DNA of 64,000 nucleotides, taken from positions 4,465,501 through 4,529,500 of the forward strand of contig BSBM01000877.1 of the NCBI GenBank assembly GCA_027924585.1, read 5' to 3'. The notes below the pieces were generated by a model, which worked only from the letters and a program-made list of their open reading frames with translations, made no database searches and was not told the DNA's origin. Position 1 is the stretch's first letter. Each line of letters starts with the position of its first letter. This DNA comes from Larix kaempferi. Lineage: Eukaryota; Streptophyta; Pinopsida; Pinales; Pinaceae. Shown in pieces: positions 22,717 through 35,700 of the stretch. The position numbers and the translations under genes were made by a program.

Positions 22717-23828
22717 TAGAAGGAACAAAAGAACAATCCTGATGACAAAAAAAAGTGGAAGGTGAAATATCCTTGTTTACTATGCGGTGGTGATCATTTC
22801 ACCAAAGAGTTCCACATCAGGACGAAGTGCAGAAGTTTCTCAAAGGAAACCCCACACCCGAAGTATTAACTGATCCCTTCCCCACACAACAGCAACAAAT
22901 TATTGCACAACCACCTCCTTCTCAAGGAGAACCATCCACAACCGCTCATGTTCTCATGATGCGTAGTGAAATTGTCAACTTGAATACTCGATCGCGATCA
23001 TATGACTCAGTCCCCAATAAGGAATCTAACGGAGGTAATACTGAAAAACCATCTACATCTACATCGGAAATTCCCTCGCCTCAAGGTCCTCTCGTTATTG
23101 AGAAACCTTCACTTGATTTAGTCTTGCATACACCCAAGAGCACGATTAAAAAAACTATTTTCAATCCCAATGCTCAAGCTGCTCAAAACTACAACATTGT
23201 AGAGGACTTAAAACAAACCCCTTGTGCTATGTTGACGCTAGAAGTCTTAAAAAATTGTCCAAATCAGCGTAAGACTGTCCTAGCTACTATCGACGCAGTA
23301 GATCCTAATTCCTTTAGTACTATTATGTTTAAACTTGAGTATTTCAAGCCAAGGCTTTCCCACCAACTTGCATTCCAAATCATTACCGACATCTCTGGGA
23401 AGAGTATCCATTGTACTGTATTAGACGAAGGAGCCTCTACCTCGGTTATGTCATTATCTTGCTGGAGAGTCATCGTCTCCCCCGAGTTGAACTGTTCCCC
23501 TACTACATTGAAAGCATTTGATGGCCATGGATTCCTACCACACGGGCTGTTACATGCTTTGGAAGTAGAGATGGGGGGAAATACCATTACCATTAACGTG
23601 GAAGTAGTCACTGCCCCATTGGATTATAACTTATTACTTGGTCTCAATTGGTTTTATTCCATGACTGCGGTTGCTTCATCTGTATTCTGCATCGTGCAAT
23701 TTCCCCACCGAGGGAGAATTTTCACTGTTGACCATCTGGATTTCTTTACACTAGACACCACTACTCACCCCACAGATAATGTCCCTCTATTAGGACACTC
23801 TTTGCAGTTATTCGAGTGTGGGGGGTAG
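22717..23828 (+). pseudogene. element B gag end and aspartic protease
   Basis: Continues the gag interrupted at 7268. A zinc knuckle CLLCGGDHFTKE starts near 22771 but loses its last Cys through a small indel, after which the frame starting near 22827 is open to 23826. That frame carries NYNIVEDLKQTP, shared with A and F, then the protease site D-E-G-A-S at 23424-23438 and LDYNLLLGLNWFY. A TAG lies at the junction with the element A insertion. The protease acts in polyprotein processing in this family; the copy is broken upstream, and D-E-G replaces the common D-[ST]-G. Confidence 0.88.
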
Positions 23829-24101
23829 GATTCCTTAAAGATTCATCCTTCATGGGATTCTTTCCGACATCAGATTCCCCTTCCCATGTTGCCATGGTGA
23901 ACATGATGTACTCTATGATCCCATGGTCATCCAAATCCAATGACCAATTGCTCGCTCCCGATCCTGATCAGTTAGATTTGATTGGAGATGTTATGCCTCT
24001 AACACCTGCGGAAGCTACTTATGAGGCCATCCAATCAACACCTGGTGACCACTCTTCAATGGCATCTACTTCTGGTTCCCTAACCTTACAACAGACTTCA
24101 T

Positions 24102-24106
24102 CCCTC
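24102..24106. repeat. target-site duplication of solo LTR
   Basis: CCCTC before the solo LTR; identical CCCTC at 24889-24893 after it. Confidence 0.9.
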
Positions 24107-24888
24107 TGTTGTTTGGGTTTTCACCCAAGCTTGTGCAAATGGGAACCTACTAACTTCATAGTAGCAGTTTCAATAAAACAGTAAAAAAGCTAATGTAAAC
24201 AGTAAAAACTAATCTAACATGTGCATAATAAACTTACAGTAAACAGTAAATAATTCAGATCTTCCATGTAAAATGAATTTTATTCACAAAAAATAGAATT
24301 ACATATGAAAGATTACCTCAATGATGAGGTTGGTTGAGCTTGAGCAGCCGTATGGACAGGTTTCTCCAGTGCTCCAATGGTTCCTTCTCTTCTCCAAATG
24401 CAATGGGGATTGGCCAAAAATGGCTCACTCAAATGGTGAATCTAAGCACAAATGGAGGGCACAAGTTCTCAAGAATGAATTTGGCAGCATAAGGATAGGC
24501 AAGAATGTGGATGAATAATGGGGAGCCTCTATTACCTTTTTGTAGCTTTTGGGTGATGGAGAATACAACCATGGTTTAAGGTAACCAATGGTATTGTAAA
24601 AATGGTTTCGGGTTTCTTTTCCTCTTTTTCCCTCTTTTTTCCTTTTTTGAATATATTTTTGAATTTTATTCCCCTTTAATTGATTTTTGGGAATTTTGGA
24701 CCCCTTTGGAGGGTTTTTTAGTATTTTTCGAGGAAATTTAACTGTTTTGAGGAAAAGATAGGTTTTGGCCTTTCTGGTGACCATTTGAAGGTTTTTTAAT
24801 GTTTTAGAGGCTAAAATGGTAGTAAAAGTGGACAAATGGGTCATGTGACTAGTGAGATGAGCTAGTGAGCATTTTTTGGGTGTCAACA
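24107..24888 (-). mobile_element. solo LTR of element A's family, minus strand
   Basis: 782 bp. Read on the minus strand it starts TGTTGACACCCAAAAA, shares CACTAGCTCAT and TGACCCATTTGTCCACTTTT with A's LTR, and ends in a U5 hairpin (TTGGGT-GAAA-ACCCAA) before AACAACA. The donor-like TGAG|GTAATC is at 24317/24316. The perfect CCCTC duplication marks it as an insertion later reduced by LTR-LTR recombination. Confidence 0.92.
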
Positions 24889-25198
24889 CCCTCCCTGATT
24901 CTTTGCTCCGTACTTTCATTCTGACGAGTCCATTATGGAGATAATGAGTGCAGATAAACCCCCATGGGAAGACCTCCACTATCGATCATCTTTCCTCCCA
25001 CTACTAGATTCCATGGAGAACCACACTAAAACCAATTTTTCGTCGGATGTATTTCCTTACCCTCAATCTCTGATACTTACTTGTGATATGGTAACTGAGG
25101 GACACTTAGAAAACATTACGCCTGCATTTTCGATCGACATCTCGGTAATACCTGGAGTCGTGGAGCACATCCGTATAGGCCAAAATTGTTCTCCTTAA

Positions 25199-26600
25199 GA
25201 GATTACTAGATATACGGCCTTATTCAAACAGTTCCACGACGTATTTGCATGGAGCTACGAGGAAATTCCCGAGATTGATCCTGCTATCATTGTGCATGAG
25301 ATTCAAACATATCTCGATGAAAAACCTGTCTGACAAAAATTACGTCCAGTGCAACCCTAGGAAAACTGCGACTATCAAGGCAGAAATTGAAAAGCTATTG
25401 AAGGCTGGGTTTATTTATCCTGTCCCCTTGACGGATTGGGTCTCAAATGTCATCCTTCTTACCAAAAAGAAGGAAACCATTAGGGTTTGTGTCGATTACA
25501 AGAATTTAAATAAGGCTTGTCCCAAGGACAATTACCCTACCCCATTCATCGACAACTATGCCGAAAGCGTCATCTTTTCATTTATGGATGGATTTTCTGG
25601 ATACAATCAGATCGAGATCCACCCGGCTGATTAACACAAAACCTCTTTCATCTTACCATGGGGCACATTTGCATATCGAAAACTTCCCTTTGGCCTTAAA
25701 AATGTTGGTGCTATATTCCAGCGGGATATGTCGTATGCTTTTCATGACGTGAAGGAATTTGTGGAACCATATCTTGACAATATCCCTGCCCATTCGAATC
25801 ATCGTGAGTTCCACATTGATCATCTAACGTCAGTATTCCTTATATGTAGACAGTATAACATCTGTCTAAACCCTCACAAGTACATATTCTGTTTTGAGTC
25901 TGGACGCCTCTTAGGCTTCATCATTTCGAAATATGGGATCCACATCGATCCCCTCGAGGTGGAATCCATCGTTGCTCTACCACCACCCACCGACATCACA
26001 GAACTTCAAAGTTTTCATGGGAAGGAAAACTACTTGCAGCGCTTCGTGTGTAATTTCATCGAGAAGACACAGGGATACATGTGGTTATTAAAGAAGGACG
26101 TCCCATTCATTTGGGATGATTACTCCCAACAATCCTTTGAAAACCTAAAGCATGCCATCACTCATGCCCCTGTGTTGCAACCGCCCAATTACACCAAGGA
26201 TTACATCCTTTATCTTGCTTCTTTCACTACCATGATTGCAATGGTTCTGGTTCAGGAAGATAGTAATGCCCAAAAACATGTGATATAATACCTCAGTAAG
26301 GGTCTCATTGACTCTGAAACCCGATATTCACATGTCAAGAAGTTAGCTCTCGCAGCGGTCATCGCTATGCAAAAGTTTCGTCATTACATCCTGCTCCACA
26401 CTACTACCATTATTGCCAACTCTAACCCTATGTACCACGTTCTCACACGTCAGGTGCTAGGGGGGAAATATTCACGCTGGATTGTAATTCTTCAGGAATT
26501 CGACCTCCAGTTTGAGAAGGCCAAATCCAAGAAGTCTTTGGTTTTTATGGAGATCATCTGTGATCTTCCCCATACTGATCGGGAAACTAATCCCATTGAC
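25199..26600 (+). pseudogene. element B reverse transcriptase and degenerate RNase H
   Basis: RT has FHDVFAWSYEEIPE, then a frameshift near 25350, then VCVDYKNLNKACPKDN, MDGFSGYNQIEI and LPFGLKN. The catalytic YLDD reads YLDN at 25770-25781, which would remove a metal-binding Asp. TAA/TGA stops lie at 25196, 25332, 25632 and 26286. The following RNase H has LYLASFTTMIAMVLVQED, again without the usual first Asp, and ends with YSRWIVILQEFDLQFEKA. Confidence 0.88.
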
Positions 26601-26699
26601 TCCCTCCCTGACGAGTATTTTTTCTCATCAGTACTTCTGACCCATGGTATGGAGACATTACTTTATATCTCCAAACCAAACATTTCATTCCTTAGTTAT

Positions 26700-27887
26700 C
26701 TCAGGACAACCTCTGTCGAGTCCATCATCACACAAAGTATTACCTTATCATTGGTGACACATTATATCGTCGTGGTGTTGATTCTATTCTCCGACGATGC
26801 TTAACTCATGAGGAGGCTGAACACGTTCTTAATGATTGTCAATCAGGGGCATGTGGAGGTCATCTTTCTAATATGGCTACAACTCAGAAAATACTACGCG
26901 CTGGATACTATTGGCCTTCCATATTTAAAGATTGTATTGAAGCCATCAATAAGTGTCCTCCTTGCCAACTTTTTCATCATAAAAAGCACTCTCATCCAGC
27001 CCCATTACATCCAGTTATTGTCGTCGGTCCCTTTTCCAAATGGGGCATAGACTTCATGCATTGTAATCCTACCTCGACTGGGGGGCATGGTTATGTCATC
27101 GTTGTCGTTGACTATTTTACCAAGTGGGACAAGGCTATGCCTACATACAATGAAGACGACAAAACTGCTGCACTCTTTATGTTTAAGCACATCATTGCAA
27201 GATTCGGAGTTCCTCAGGCCATCGTCACTGATCATGGAAGACATTTCTAGAACAAGATGGTGGATGAACTAAGCACCAGATTGGGTTTTCAACATGAGAA
27301 CTCAACTCCTTATTACCCGTAATAAAACAGACAAGTAGAGGCCATCAATAAGGTCTTGAAAACCATGATACAACTCATGGTGGGTACACACAGTTCTAAG
27401 TGGCACAATATGATTTTTCATCCCTATGAGCATATAGGACTCCCGTCAAAACTTCCACTGGTTTCACACCCTTCCAATTATTTTATGGGATGGAGGCAAT
27501 ATTACCTATTGAGTGCAAGATTTCGTCATTGAAACTCGTTGTTTAACTTCTACCAAACACCATCTCCAAGGAAGAATGCTTTCTATACTTGGATAAACTC
27601 GATGAAACTTGTCATGATGCAGCACTTGCTAATGAAGCACATAAAAAGCACTTCAAATACCAGTATGAAAAATCAGTCAAACCTTGTATCTTCAACGAGG
27701 GATATTTGGTCCTTACTTACAACCAAAAACATGATAAGCTGGGGGCAGGCAAACTTGAGTCCATGTGGCATGATCCAATGTCGTTAAGCATGTCTTGGAG
27801 AAGGGAGCATATGAACTTGAATATTATAACATGATATATTTAGGGGAGCCTCTCAATGGACTCTTCCTAAAGCGGTACTATGCCTAA
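26700..27887 (+). pseudogene. element B integrase, frameshifted
   Basis: The order is a zinc-binding region (GGHLSNMATTQKILRAGYYWP, CPPCQ), the core domain with GIDFMHCN and VTDHGRHF, a TAG at 27247, and a C-terminal block ending LFLKRYYA before TAA at 27885. At least three frame changes occur (about 26800, 27300 and 27540). Integrase joins the cDNA to host DNA; this copy cannot encode it. Confidence 0.85.
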
Positions 27888-27959
27888 GTATTTTATGCAT
27901 TAGTACTTTGTATATACTGTACATGGTGTGTGTTTTGTGTGGTGTGATGCTTAAGTTTT

Positions 27960-28412
27960 AGTGTGCTAGGATCTTGTCTTTACACTTATACCATGTTCTA
28001 CTTGGATGTGTATATGGAAACGTGTTTTGGATTTGCGAACGACGCCATCCAACATACCCATAACCTCGCTTCAACAACATGGGTACTCTATTTCCCTATC
28101 GGACATCTCATTAGTTCGGGAGGAAGTTGTCTAGGATACACAACCAACAATGCTGCTGAGTATCATGCAGTGATTGGATTATTGACCGACGCTCTATCCA
28201 TGGGTATGGACCACATTGTTTTCCACCTTGACTCACAATTAGTGGTCTCTCATCTTAACCGAATCTACACTATCCATGACCCCACATTACTCCATCTATT
28301 ATGACGAGTTCGTCTTTTGGAGAGGTCCTTTGAATCTATCCAATACCTGCATATTTCAAGAGACATGAACATTGTCGTTGACTCCATGGCCAATTTCATA
28401 TTGGATTGATAC
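27960..28412 (+). pseudogene. element B archaeal-type RNase H after integrase
   Basis: The frame carries FGFANDA, LASTTWVLYF, CLGYTTNNAAEYHAVIGLL and FHLDSQLVVSHLN, then IHDPTLLHLL, TGA at 28302, and continues with ISRDMNIVVDSMANFILD before TGA at about 28408. Glu of NNxAEY is kept (lost in A), but the first Asp region reads AND rather than ADG. Like A, it sits in its own frame about 75 bp after the integrase stop. Confidence 0.85.
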
Positions 28413-28552
28413 ATTGCACATTCATAAAAAAAATTATTGAAAAGATGTGAAAATGACACAACATGTAAATTATGCATAATGTGTAAGCTAAACATGTAGA
28501 AGATCCCATAATCATCAATGAAACACAATATATAAAGCCGTAAATAGAGTTT

Positions 28553-28577
28553 TATATATATATATATATATATATAT
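28553..28577. repeat. AT microsatellite between convergent genes of element B
   Basis: (TA)n run between the aRNH end and the antisense PMD gene end, equivalent in place to 17367-17392 in element A. Confidence 0.85.
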
Positions 28578-28789
28578 CATGTCGGTATAATACAAAAAAT
28601 GTGGTACTGGTACAAAATCTGAAGCACGTGAGCTTTCAGTAAAGTCCTCGCTACAAAAATTCTGAAGCTCGTGGCTTTCAGTACATACATATAACACATG
28701 AGCTACTCCCTAGGACGCTCATGATAGCAAATGATGGCCCTAGCTACTCAACGGAGAAGTGGACCAAAGCGTGTTGAAACCCCCGTAGT

Positions 28790-29228
28790 CTAATGCTGGT
28801 AGTGGCGAGGTAGCTCATATATGGATATGTCAGGTATATCCAATGCCAATCTCTGGAGGTTCTCCTCCAACTCACCCAACTCCTTCGCTACATCCCGACG
28901 CGCAGACGCTATATCTCATACCACCATTCTTATCTCAATCGAAGAAGTACCTGCCGGATGAGACGGACCAACATCTGCACCAAACATATGTCAATTACCA
29001 GCACTACTCCAAAAAAAATTATAAAAATTTATAAAATAAAAAACACAACATAGTTGTCGTTCTTACCTAGGTTCCCCCATTGCTCACCCTCGGGAAGAGA
29101 CAATTATGGGTTACCCCTAAAGTCAGTGACCGCATAAGGATAATCCTCCACCATGAGGAGCTGTCCCCGTAACCACCTTAAGACGGTAGGACCATAACTG
29201 ATGATGGGGCCCCTGTTGGTCACTCTAT
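28790..29228 (-). pseudogene. antisense PMD gene of element B, C-terminal part only
   Basis: Exon 1 remnant (29228-29067) reads RGPIISYG, VLRWLRGQLLMVEDYPYAVTDFRG, TAA, then GEQWGNL, aligned to A's LLIDNYPYAGMDYRGDP and QAWGLD. The donor is CTAG|GTAAGA (GT at 29066-29065) and the acceptor GTGCAG|ATG (28976-28975), giving a 92-bp intron in phase 1 like A. Exon 2 starts DVGPSHPAG (A: DVGPVPPAD) and continues DVAKELGELEENLQRLALDI, with one TGA, to a TAG at 28790. The rest of the gene is missing to the right. Confidence 0.8.
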
Positions 29229-30441
29229 ATGCTAATCAATTCGAATTAACAAAAATAATGCTCAAGATAAATTGTCAACCTACGAAGGTCTTGTTATTTC
29301 AAAGGTAACTAAGCAAAATATATGCATAAACACTCAAGTAGCTAATTGAAATGAATGGAGATCAATTATCCTACCTAACTGCTGAGCCAAACTCAACTCA
29401 TTGCTAAAGCTAATCTAAATTATCCATCTAAGAATTCAAAGGACTTCTACTTTCCTACAACATCAATCCAACAGTAACTAGTCTAAGAATGAATGAACTA
29501 GAATTGCTTTTGCAAGAAGTTAAATCCTAAAAATATCAGACTACAAGTAACTCAAACCATAACGTGTCTAATTCAACAATATTCTATGAAAGATAACTGG
29601 AAGTAATGAATCAGAACTAAGCTTGAACCATAATCTGAATAATTCAGAAAATTCTAAGAAAGATAAATAACAGAAAGAAATCATAGCTGAGCTTGATTGT
29701 AACAACAAATTAACACACTTGCATCAAAGAGAAAACTACTCTACACAGTCGACTATCAAACCACACTGTTGCAACACACCAAAGGAAAACGCAATAATTA
29801 ACAACTACTATTATAGGACACTGTAAATATACCTACTGTAATTCCACACCAAATTAACATAAGGAAAACTAAAGCATCTACTTAACTCGGTGATCTCTAT
29901 GAGAAGTTGGGCCCTTTCCTTCTAACAGAGATGTCGCGGAAACTAACACGAATTAAAACACAAAAATATAAAGAATTGTTGCTCCTTGTATTAAAATGAT
30001 AGAACCACAATTACAGTACTCTATGTTACAGCTTCTTACAATAAAATGCTGACCAACCCCCAGGCTTAGATCGCCTTCCCATACTTATACACAGATGACA
30101 TAATCTCGATCCACTAATATCGGGCAGCCATGAAGATCTACGATCTCCGATTTGAACATTAGAATGGCATAAATATTTAATAAAGGAGCTAAATAAATAT
30201 ATACAAGTGAAAATCAAAGTGGCATTTGATCATGAAGACACATGGAGGAAGTGGGACCCACATATGGCTAGATTTCCCCACTACACTTGGCATCATTCTC
30301 TCACCAATTCAAATTCAAGGTGAATGGTAACATACTTGGGGGAGTCCAAAAGGTATTATTCATTGCATGACTCATCCAAGGTCGAAATATAGAGGAAGAA
30401 TAACTCCCATGGAAGAGGAAGAGGCAATTTGGAGCTAGTGA
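29229..30441. other. unassigned sequence between element B remnant and element C
   Basis: No gene or family motif seen. AT-rich. It is continuous with 39624 onward once element C is removed. Some minus-strand features (TATAAGTATGGG at about 30080, long T/A stretches) resemble an LTR, but no second copy is present. Confidence 0.4.
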
Positions 30442-30446
30442 GACAT

Positions 30447-31790
30447 TGTAATGTCCCCAGCTTGACCCTATTGCATTAATATTGTAAATGATGTAAATAT
30501 TGTTATTTAGTCATGGTGAGGAGCTCAAGGCCAAGGCCCTGCCATTGATTTATCGTTCTATGTATTGGCAATTAAAATAGATGCATGGAGTTCTTGTGCT
30601 AGTGGTGCACAATGTAAAATCAGACATCATGTAAATATGCAATTTTAATGAAAAACCCACAACCAGCTACGCAATGCAACAAAGAGATGGGGGCATGATC
30701 TTTACAAGGAATAGGGAGGGAAAATAACCAAACCCTTGAGCCATGGTGTTAAGCCATTTCATTGAAGAAACCCATGAACTCTCAACTACCCATTTGGTCT
30801 CATGCACCCAATCATTTAATTCTTCCAAGAGTTGGTTGAGGCAGTTAATGCCTTGGGAATGAAGAAGTATGGCATCCATTTTCGTGTATGGGCAAGCCAT
30901 CAACCTGGAAATTCATGTTTTTGTCTCCTTGGGCAAGAAAACGCCCACAAAATGGTGCCCAAAGACATTCTGAACAGACAGTCTTCACTCATTCACGCAG
31001 TGGGAGCTAGCCGGGTCTTTCCCTACACGTTTTTCATCCAAATCCTGCATTTTTCCATGCCTGGGAGTTTGTTTTTGCATATACAGTAGCTTGGGAAAGA
31101 AGGGCCACGATTTGGGGACTGTATGGAGGTCGTTTTTGCCCCGAATGTCCAAGGACGTTTTTCTAAAAATAGATTTGGCTTACCTGGGTTGTTCCCCAAC
31201 TTCCCATTTCGTTTTTGTGGGTTCCCACGTTTTTCTGAGTTAGTTGAAACCCCATCTCATGCATTCCACTGTGGAAAACGTTTTTCTCATGCCCAACACT
31301 TATGCTTTTGATGTTATATGCATCCATTTCTTATCAGCCTGAGAAACCCAATTGCTGATTGGTTTGGCTGATTCTGGTATACCTTTGGCTATGTAAGAGC
31401 ATGTTTTCCCCTTTTCCTTGTGGAGATCATGCCCAGCTCGGGGGTGGCATTGGTGCTGAGAGATCTAGGAGCACACTGGCCTACGGTTGGGTGGAACGTT
31501 GTAGAAGCATAGCTGGTTGCTCAGGGATTACTTGATTTAAGATAAGTATTCGCATTTGCAAATTTGATATTGCTTAAATTGATGATATGGCATAAAAATC
31601 GGGAATGTATGATGGATGTGTGTTAATTCTGCACATGATTTACTTCTGCTGTGTTTGCTTAGATTGTACATCTGCATGCCTATCTTTTTATATATGTGGA
31701 TCTTTCATTTAGTAAGCATCAAGGCCAATTGCCCAGTTTTAGCACAATGATCCTCCCTATCATGCTGGTATGATAAGAGGGGACATTACA
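30447..31790 (+). repeat. 5' LTR of element C
   Basis: Starts TGTAATGTCCCC and ends GGGGACATTACA, a perfect 12-bp terminal inverted repeat. 1344 bp. No TATA box was recognised. Confidence 0.95.
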
Positions 31791-31792
31791 TT

Positions 31793-31806
31793 TGGTATCA
31801 GATCTG
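31793..31806 (+). other. primer binding site of element C, tRNA-iMet type
   Basis: TGGTATCAGATCTG, two bases after the LTR, matches the initiator-Met primer site TGGTATCAGAGC with one mismatch in the first twelve bases. Confidence 0.85.
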
Positions 31807-31924
31807 CTGGTTGCAGCATTGGGCCTCTATGGGCCAAATCCAATTGTAGTCATCTCTGAAAGGAAGAAAGTTTTCAAATTTTTTTTTCCTAAGTCTGTTT
31901 GAAAAATTTGTTTTGAAAAAAATT

Positions 31925-32680
31925 CGTTTAAGTCCGTTTCGGAGAGAATTCCCGAATGTCTTCCGCAACAGTGGAAGCATTCGGCGAATTGCTCCGAAAC
32001 TGCGAAAGCATTCCGCGAGTTTTTCCACAACGCGAAGGAGTTTGGGAAGTCGCCCCAAAATTTGCGGAAGGAATTCTCTTCCGAAATTACGGAAGGAATT
32101 CTCTTCCGAAATTTGCGGAAGGATTCCGCGAGTTGTCCCGCAATGCGGAAAAATTTGGCGAAATGCTCCGAAAAAAAGCGAAAAATTTTTCTAAGTGTCG
32201 GCGTCGAAAGGAAATTTTCGGAAGGAATTCTCTTCAGAAATTACGGAAGGAATTCTCTTCGGAAAATTGCGGAAGGATTCCACGAATCGTTCCGCAATGC
32301 GGAAGAGTTCGGCGAGTCGTTCCGAAATTGCGGAAGACTTCGGCGAATCGTTCCGCAACTGCGGAAGACTTCGCCGAATCGTTCCGCAACTACGGAAGAC
32401 TTCGCCGAATCGTTCCGCAATTGCGGAAGCATTCCGCGAACCTCCCCGAAATTTCAGAAGCATTCCACACAACGGCGGAAGCCTTCATCGAATGGCTCCG
32501 CAATTGCGGGAGCATTCGCCGAATGGCTCCGCAACGGAAGCCTTCGCCGAATGGCTCCGCAGTTGCGGGAGCATTCACTGAATGGCTCCGCAACTGCGGG
32601 AGCCTTCACCGAATGGCTCCGCAATTGAGGGAGCATTCGGTGAATCGCCCCGCAATTGCGGGAGCGATCGACGCCCGGAA
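31925..32680. repeat. 31-bp GC-rich palindromic minisatellite in element C
   Basis: About 20 diverged units near 31 bp (CGGAAG starts at 32331, 32362 and 32393), with core TTCCGCAATTGCGGAA, a perfect 16-bp palindrome. Units shift from CGGAAG to CGGGAG types along the array, which ends in a poly-A run at 32679-32703. Overlapping open frames on both strands arise because the unit lacks stops; they are not genes. Confidence 0.92.
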
Positions 32681-32703
32681 AAAAAAAAAAAAAAAAAAAA
32701 AAA

Positions 32704-35700
32704 AGAGTAAAGTGACGAAAACTTGATTTTTAGCAGGAACATCCAGACTCAGAATGGAATAATTTCTGTGGGGCTCAGAGGCCATTGACGAGGGCCATGA
32801 AAGAACCAGTGAAGACCCCGAGCCCATTACTCTTCGATTTGACAGAAAATGGGGAATAGTGACTTTTGAAGGATGGAGTCCCGAGGCTTGACAGAAGGTC
32901 GGTTTGAGCTGAAATTGATCAGGCGCGGCCATGAAGCAGGCACGATGTTAATTTCAGAATCTTGGAGCCAAACTCCAATGGATGTGGAGTCGGGGTGAGC
33001 AAGAAGGCCAAAAAGCACTGTTCCGGGCCACTTTTTCAGGATTTTGAAAAGCTGATGTACAGTAAAAGTGACCCTAGATGTGGGAATCAAAAATTTTACT
33101 AAACTAGACATTTCATATTCTCAGTAAGATGGACAGTTTCCGTTAGACGAAGATTTCCCAGAAATGCACCGTTTGGGAGATAGCCATTTTTGGCCCAAAA
33201 TTTGGAATTTTGGAAAAATGTGAAAAGTGAGAAGTAGTAAAACCGAGAAATTCATAGAAGATGAACGGTGCATCGGAATTAAAATCCGTGAATTGCTGAG
33301 TGTTCCTTGTTATATGGACTAACTTCGTCCGGTAGATAATTTTTTGTGATTCCTCTTAGATTTTCTTCCACAGGTGGCTAGAGTTGGCATTCTAGACCAA
33401 AAATGCAACTGTGTAAAATGTGCAGAATTGGAGTGAAAGTTGTCATTTTTGAAGAGATGCAGTTTCTGCACCTGATGTCGGAATGGAACATGAAGACAGG
33501 CATTGGAAATCTTGTCCAACAGGGAACAATGATGCATGACTAGAGTTTGAATGAGGTCTACATACATCATAGATATTTAGTGCAGAAGAGCGCCCGCGGC
33601 TGTTTTGACAGACAAATTTTGTTGTCAATATGGGCAATTTCTACAATTGCATGATATGGAAGAGGAATTCCATGTTACAATGAGGGATCGAAAAAGGGAG
33701 AATTCTTTAAACCCCTGTTTGTTATCATACTTATAATTATGAAATTGTCATATGGCATAAAAATGTTAAGAATGTAAGGGATTACATAAATGTATATGCA
33801 CTAGATGGCATCTTAACAAACATTGCATAGTGCATATGGAAATGCTAGTGCATGAATGGGATATTGCATATTGGTAAAATAAGGAAATCTGCATCTGCAA
33901 TGAACCACTAATGGAGAATGTTGTGGTTGATAATCACTATTGATGTTGGCATTGGTTGTAGGACCAAAGATAACAAAGAGCATGGCTAAATGCGCTGAGG
34001 ATGTTGTTGCATGAAGCCAACAACCTTATGCAGAAAGGATGGTGCAACAAATCTATGATCATAAAGTTGGAAAAAGGACTGAACAGCGTTGGTAAGAGGC
34101 CAACCGATTAGGTAACATCAGGCGATGTTAATTGTAACCATGCAGGTAATGATTATTGGAGCCTAATTGCATGAATGTTGAAAGAGGATTTGGTAAGATT
34201 CCTTCAACTATGTTTGAGCTATATTGATTTAGTTTGCATGTGGTATTGAATGCTAATTGGGACTGTTGACCTACCAAGCTTGGTGAAGTGTGGGTAAGTG
34301 AAGGAAACGATTTTTACACCCTATGACTGTTTAGAAATCTCAATGCATTCATATGAATTATATCATGCCATGTGTATGTTGGTTATGTGCCTAATAACCA
34401 AAGCAAGTGAGGACTGGTGGTCCTGATTATGGTAATGCAGAATAGTAAATACATGAAGAGCGAAATCATGATCGATGGGCTGCTAGAATGTTTTGTGGAA
34501 GGACAGAGTTGTATGAATGATATGACTGTAAAAAAAAAGAGTATTTACGATTTATTTAAGTTGCATAGATAGTGTGACTATGTCTTGAAATTCTATTGTG
34601 ATAATGATGCATATATAGAAATGAATATATATATCTCATTGCATTTCATATGTTGAACAGCTGAAGGTGTTTGAATTATTGAGTATTATAATTCTGAGAT
34701 CACTTCAGTGACTGTTATGGCAATGAATGATTATGTGCGTAGATACTCACAACGTGTTTGGTTGTTTGAAGTTTCAGTTTGCAGGTAGAAAAGTCTTGCG
34801 TATGGCAATGAGGATAAGTCCATAGTAAAGACCGGGATCTACCATGTGCAAAAGCCAAAGGTTATGAGAAGGTTCTCATGGTTGTAAATTTACGCATGAA
34901 ACGAATCTGAAAATTGTCTGGTTTAAGTTCATGAGAATAGTCTCATGGTTGCAGATCTAATTTCTGTAGGAAAACAGATTTACAAATTTCAGATTTGAGA
35001 ATTTGCTTATAATTGCTAATGATTGTTTGGCTTATATAGAATTGTGTCAGGAGGACATGTATAGGTGAATGTTCATGTATGGTAGCAAGGGTGAAACCAT
35101 AATGGGCAAAGTGATACCACTTACAAGAGCCAAACAATATGAGGAGAGACTCATTGCTAAGCAAATCAATTTCTGTAGGAAACAGAATTGTAAATTCATA
35201 TTGAATTTAATTATTAATGCTATTGATTGGTTATGGAACAATCATATTTGAAGCTTATTGCTAAATGTTGCTGACTGTTTGGCTATTTGATTAAGTGTGC
35301 CAGGATGACACATTGCAAGAAGACCATGTGTGATGGTCTGCAGAAGCCAAACTAGATGGGAAAGACCCCATGATTGGGAAATGGGTTTCGGGTGAAACGC
35401 CATTGTCTCAACCAAACAGCATGTCGGTAAACCATGAAAGTGATATGGTAAAGCTATGCCCAGAGGGCATGTGAGACACAAATGAAAAATGAATGAGTAT
35501 TCTATGACCCTAGACAAGAACATGCATGTCTAAATTATTAGATTGAATATGCAGAGCATGTTTTATTACTTCATTATTGTTCCAAACTGATTGAGTATGA
35601 TTAGGGCCTACATGGCGCACATCAGGAAGGGGGTGCACACCTTTTCTGGTGCTGGGTCATGGTAGGGTTTTCAATATTGACTACACCCTAAGGGAATGGA

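Larger units (their letters stand above)
23829..25198 (+). pseudogene. element B protease-RT linker, split by solo LTR
   Basis: The linker (23829-24106, resuming at 24889) has acidic, Ser/Thr/Pro-rich sequence in more than one frame. After the solo LTR, 24935-25198 encodes SADKPPWEDLHYRSSFLP and FSIDISVIPGVVEHI, equivalent to A's PDYPWDDMHHRSYFLP and IDISTTPGKPEL. No second zinc-knuckle module is visible here, unlike A and F. Confidence 0.75.
1480..29228 (+). mobile_element. element B: degenerate Tat-like Ty3/gypsy retrotransposon, interrupted by insertions
   Basis: The order is LTR end, tRNA-Arg-type primer site, long leader, proline-rich gag, protease, RT, degenerate RNase H, integrase, archaeal-type RNase H, then an antisense PMD gene. 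This order matches the Tat side of Ty3/gypsy with aRNH after integrase. The coding sequence is broken by frameshifts and stops in every domain, and the RT motif has changed to YLDN. It is interrupted by element A (7269-22711) and a solo LTR (24107-24888). Sequence on either side of A is the same gag reading. The right part is lost after about 29228, inside the antisense PMD gene, so no 3' LTR can be assigned. The left LTR edge is also unresolved. Confidence 0.75.

Noticed and set aside
29229-30260. LTR or LINE end suggested by TATA-like and T-rich stretches
   Set aside because: No terminal repeats, duplications, poly-A tail or coding motif could be found to support either.
31956-32726. 256-residue frame and several overlapping frames on both strands
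   Set aside because: They are products of a 31-bp repeat without stops; the unit length is not a multiple of three and every frame is open, so there is no sign of coding selection.
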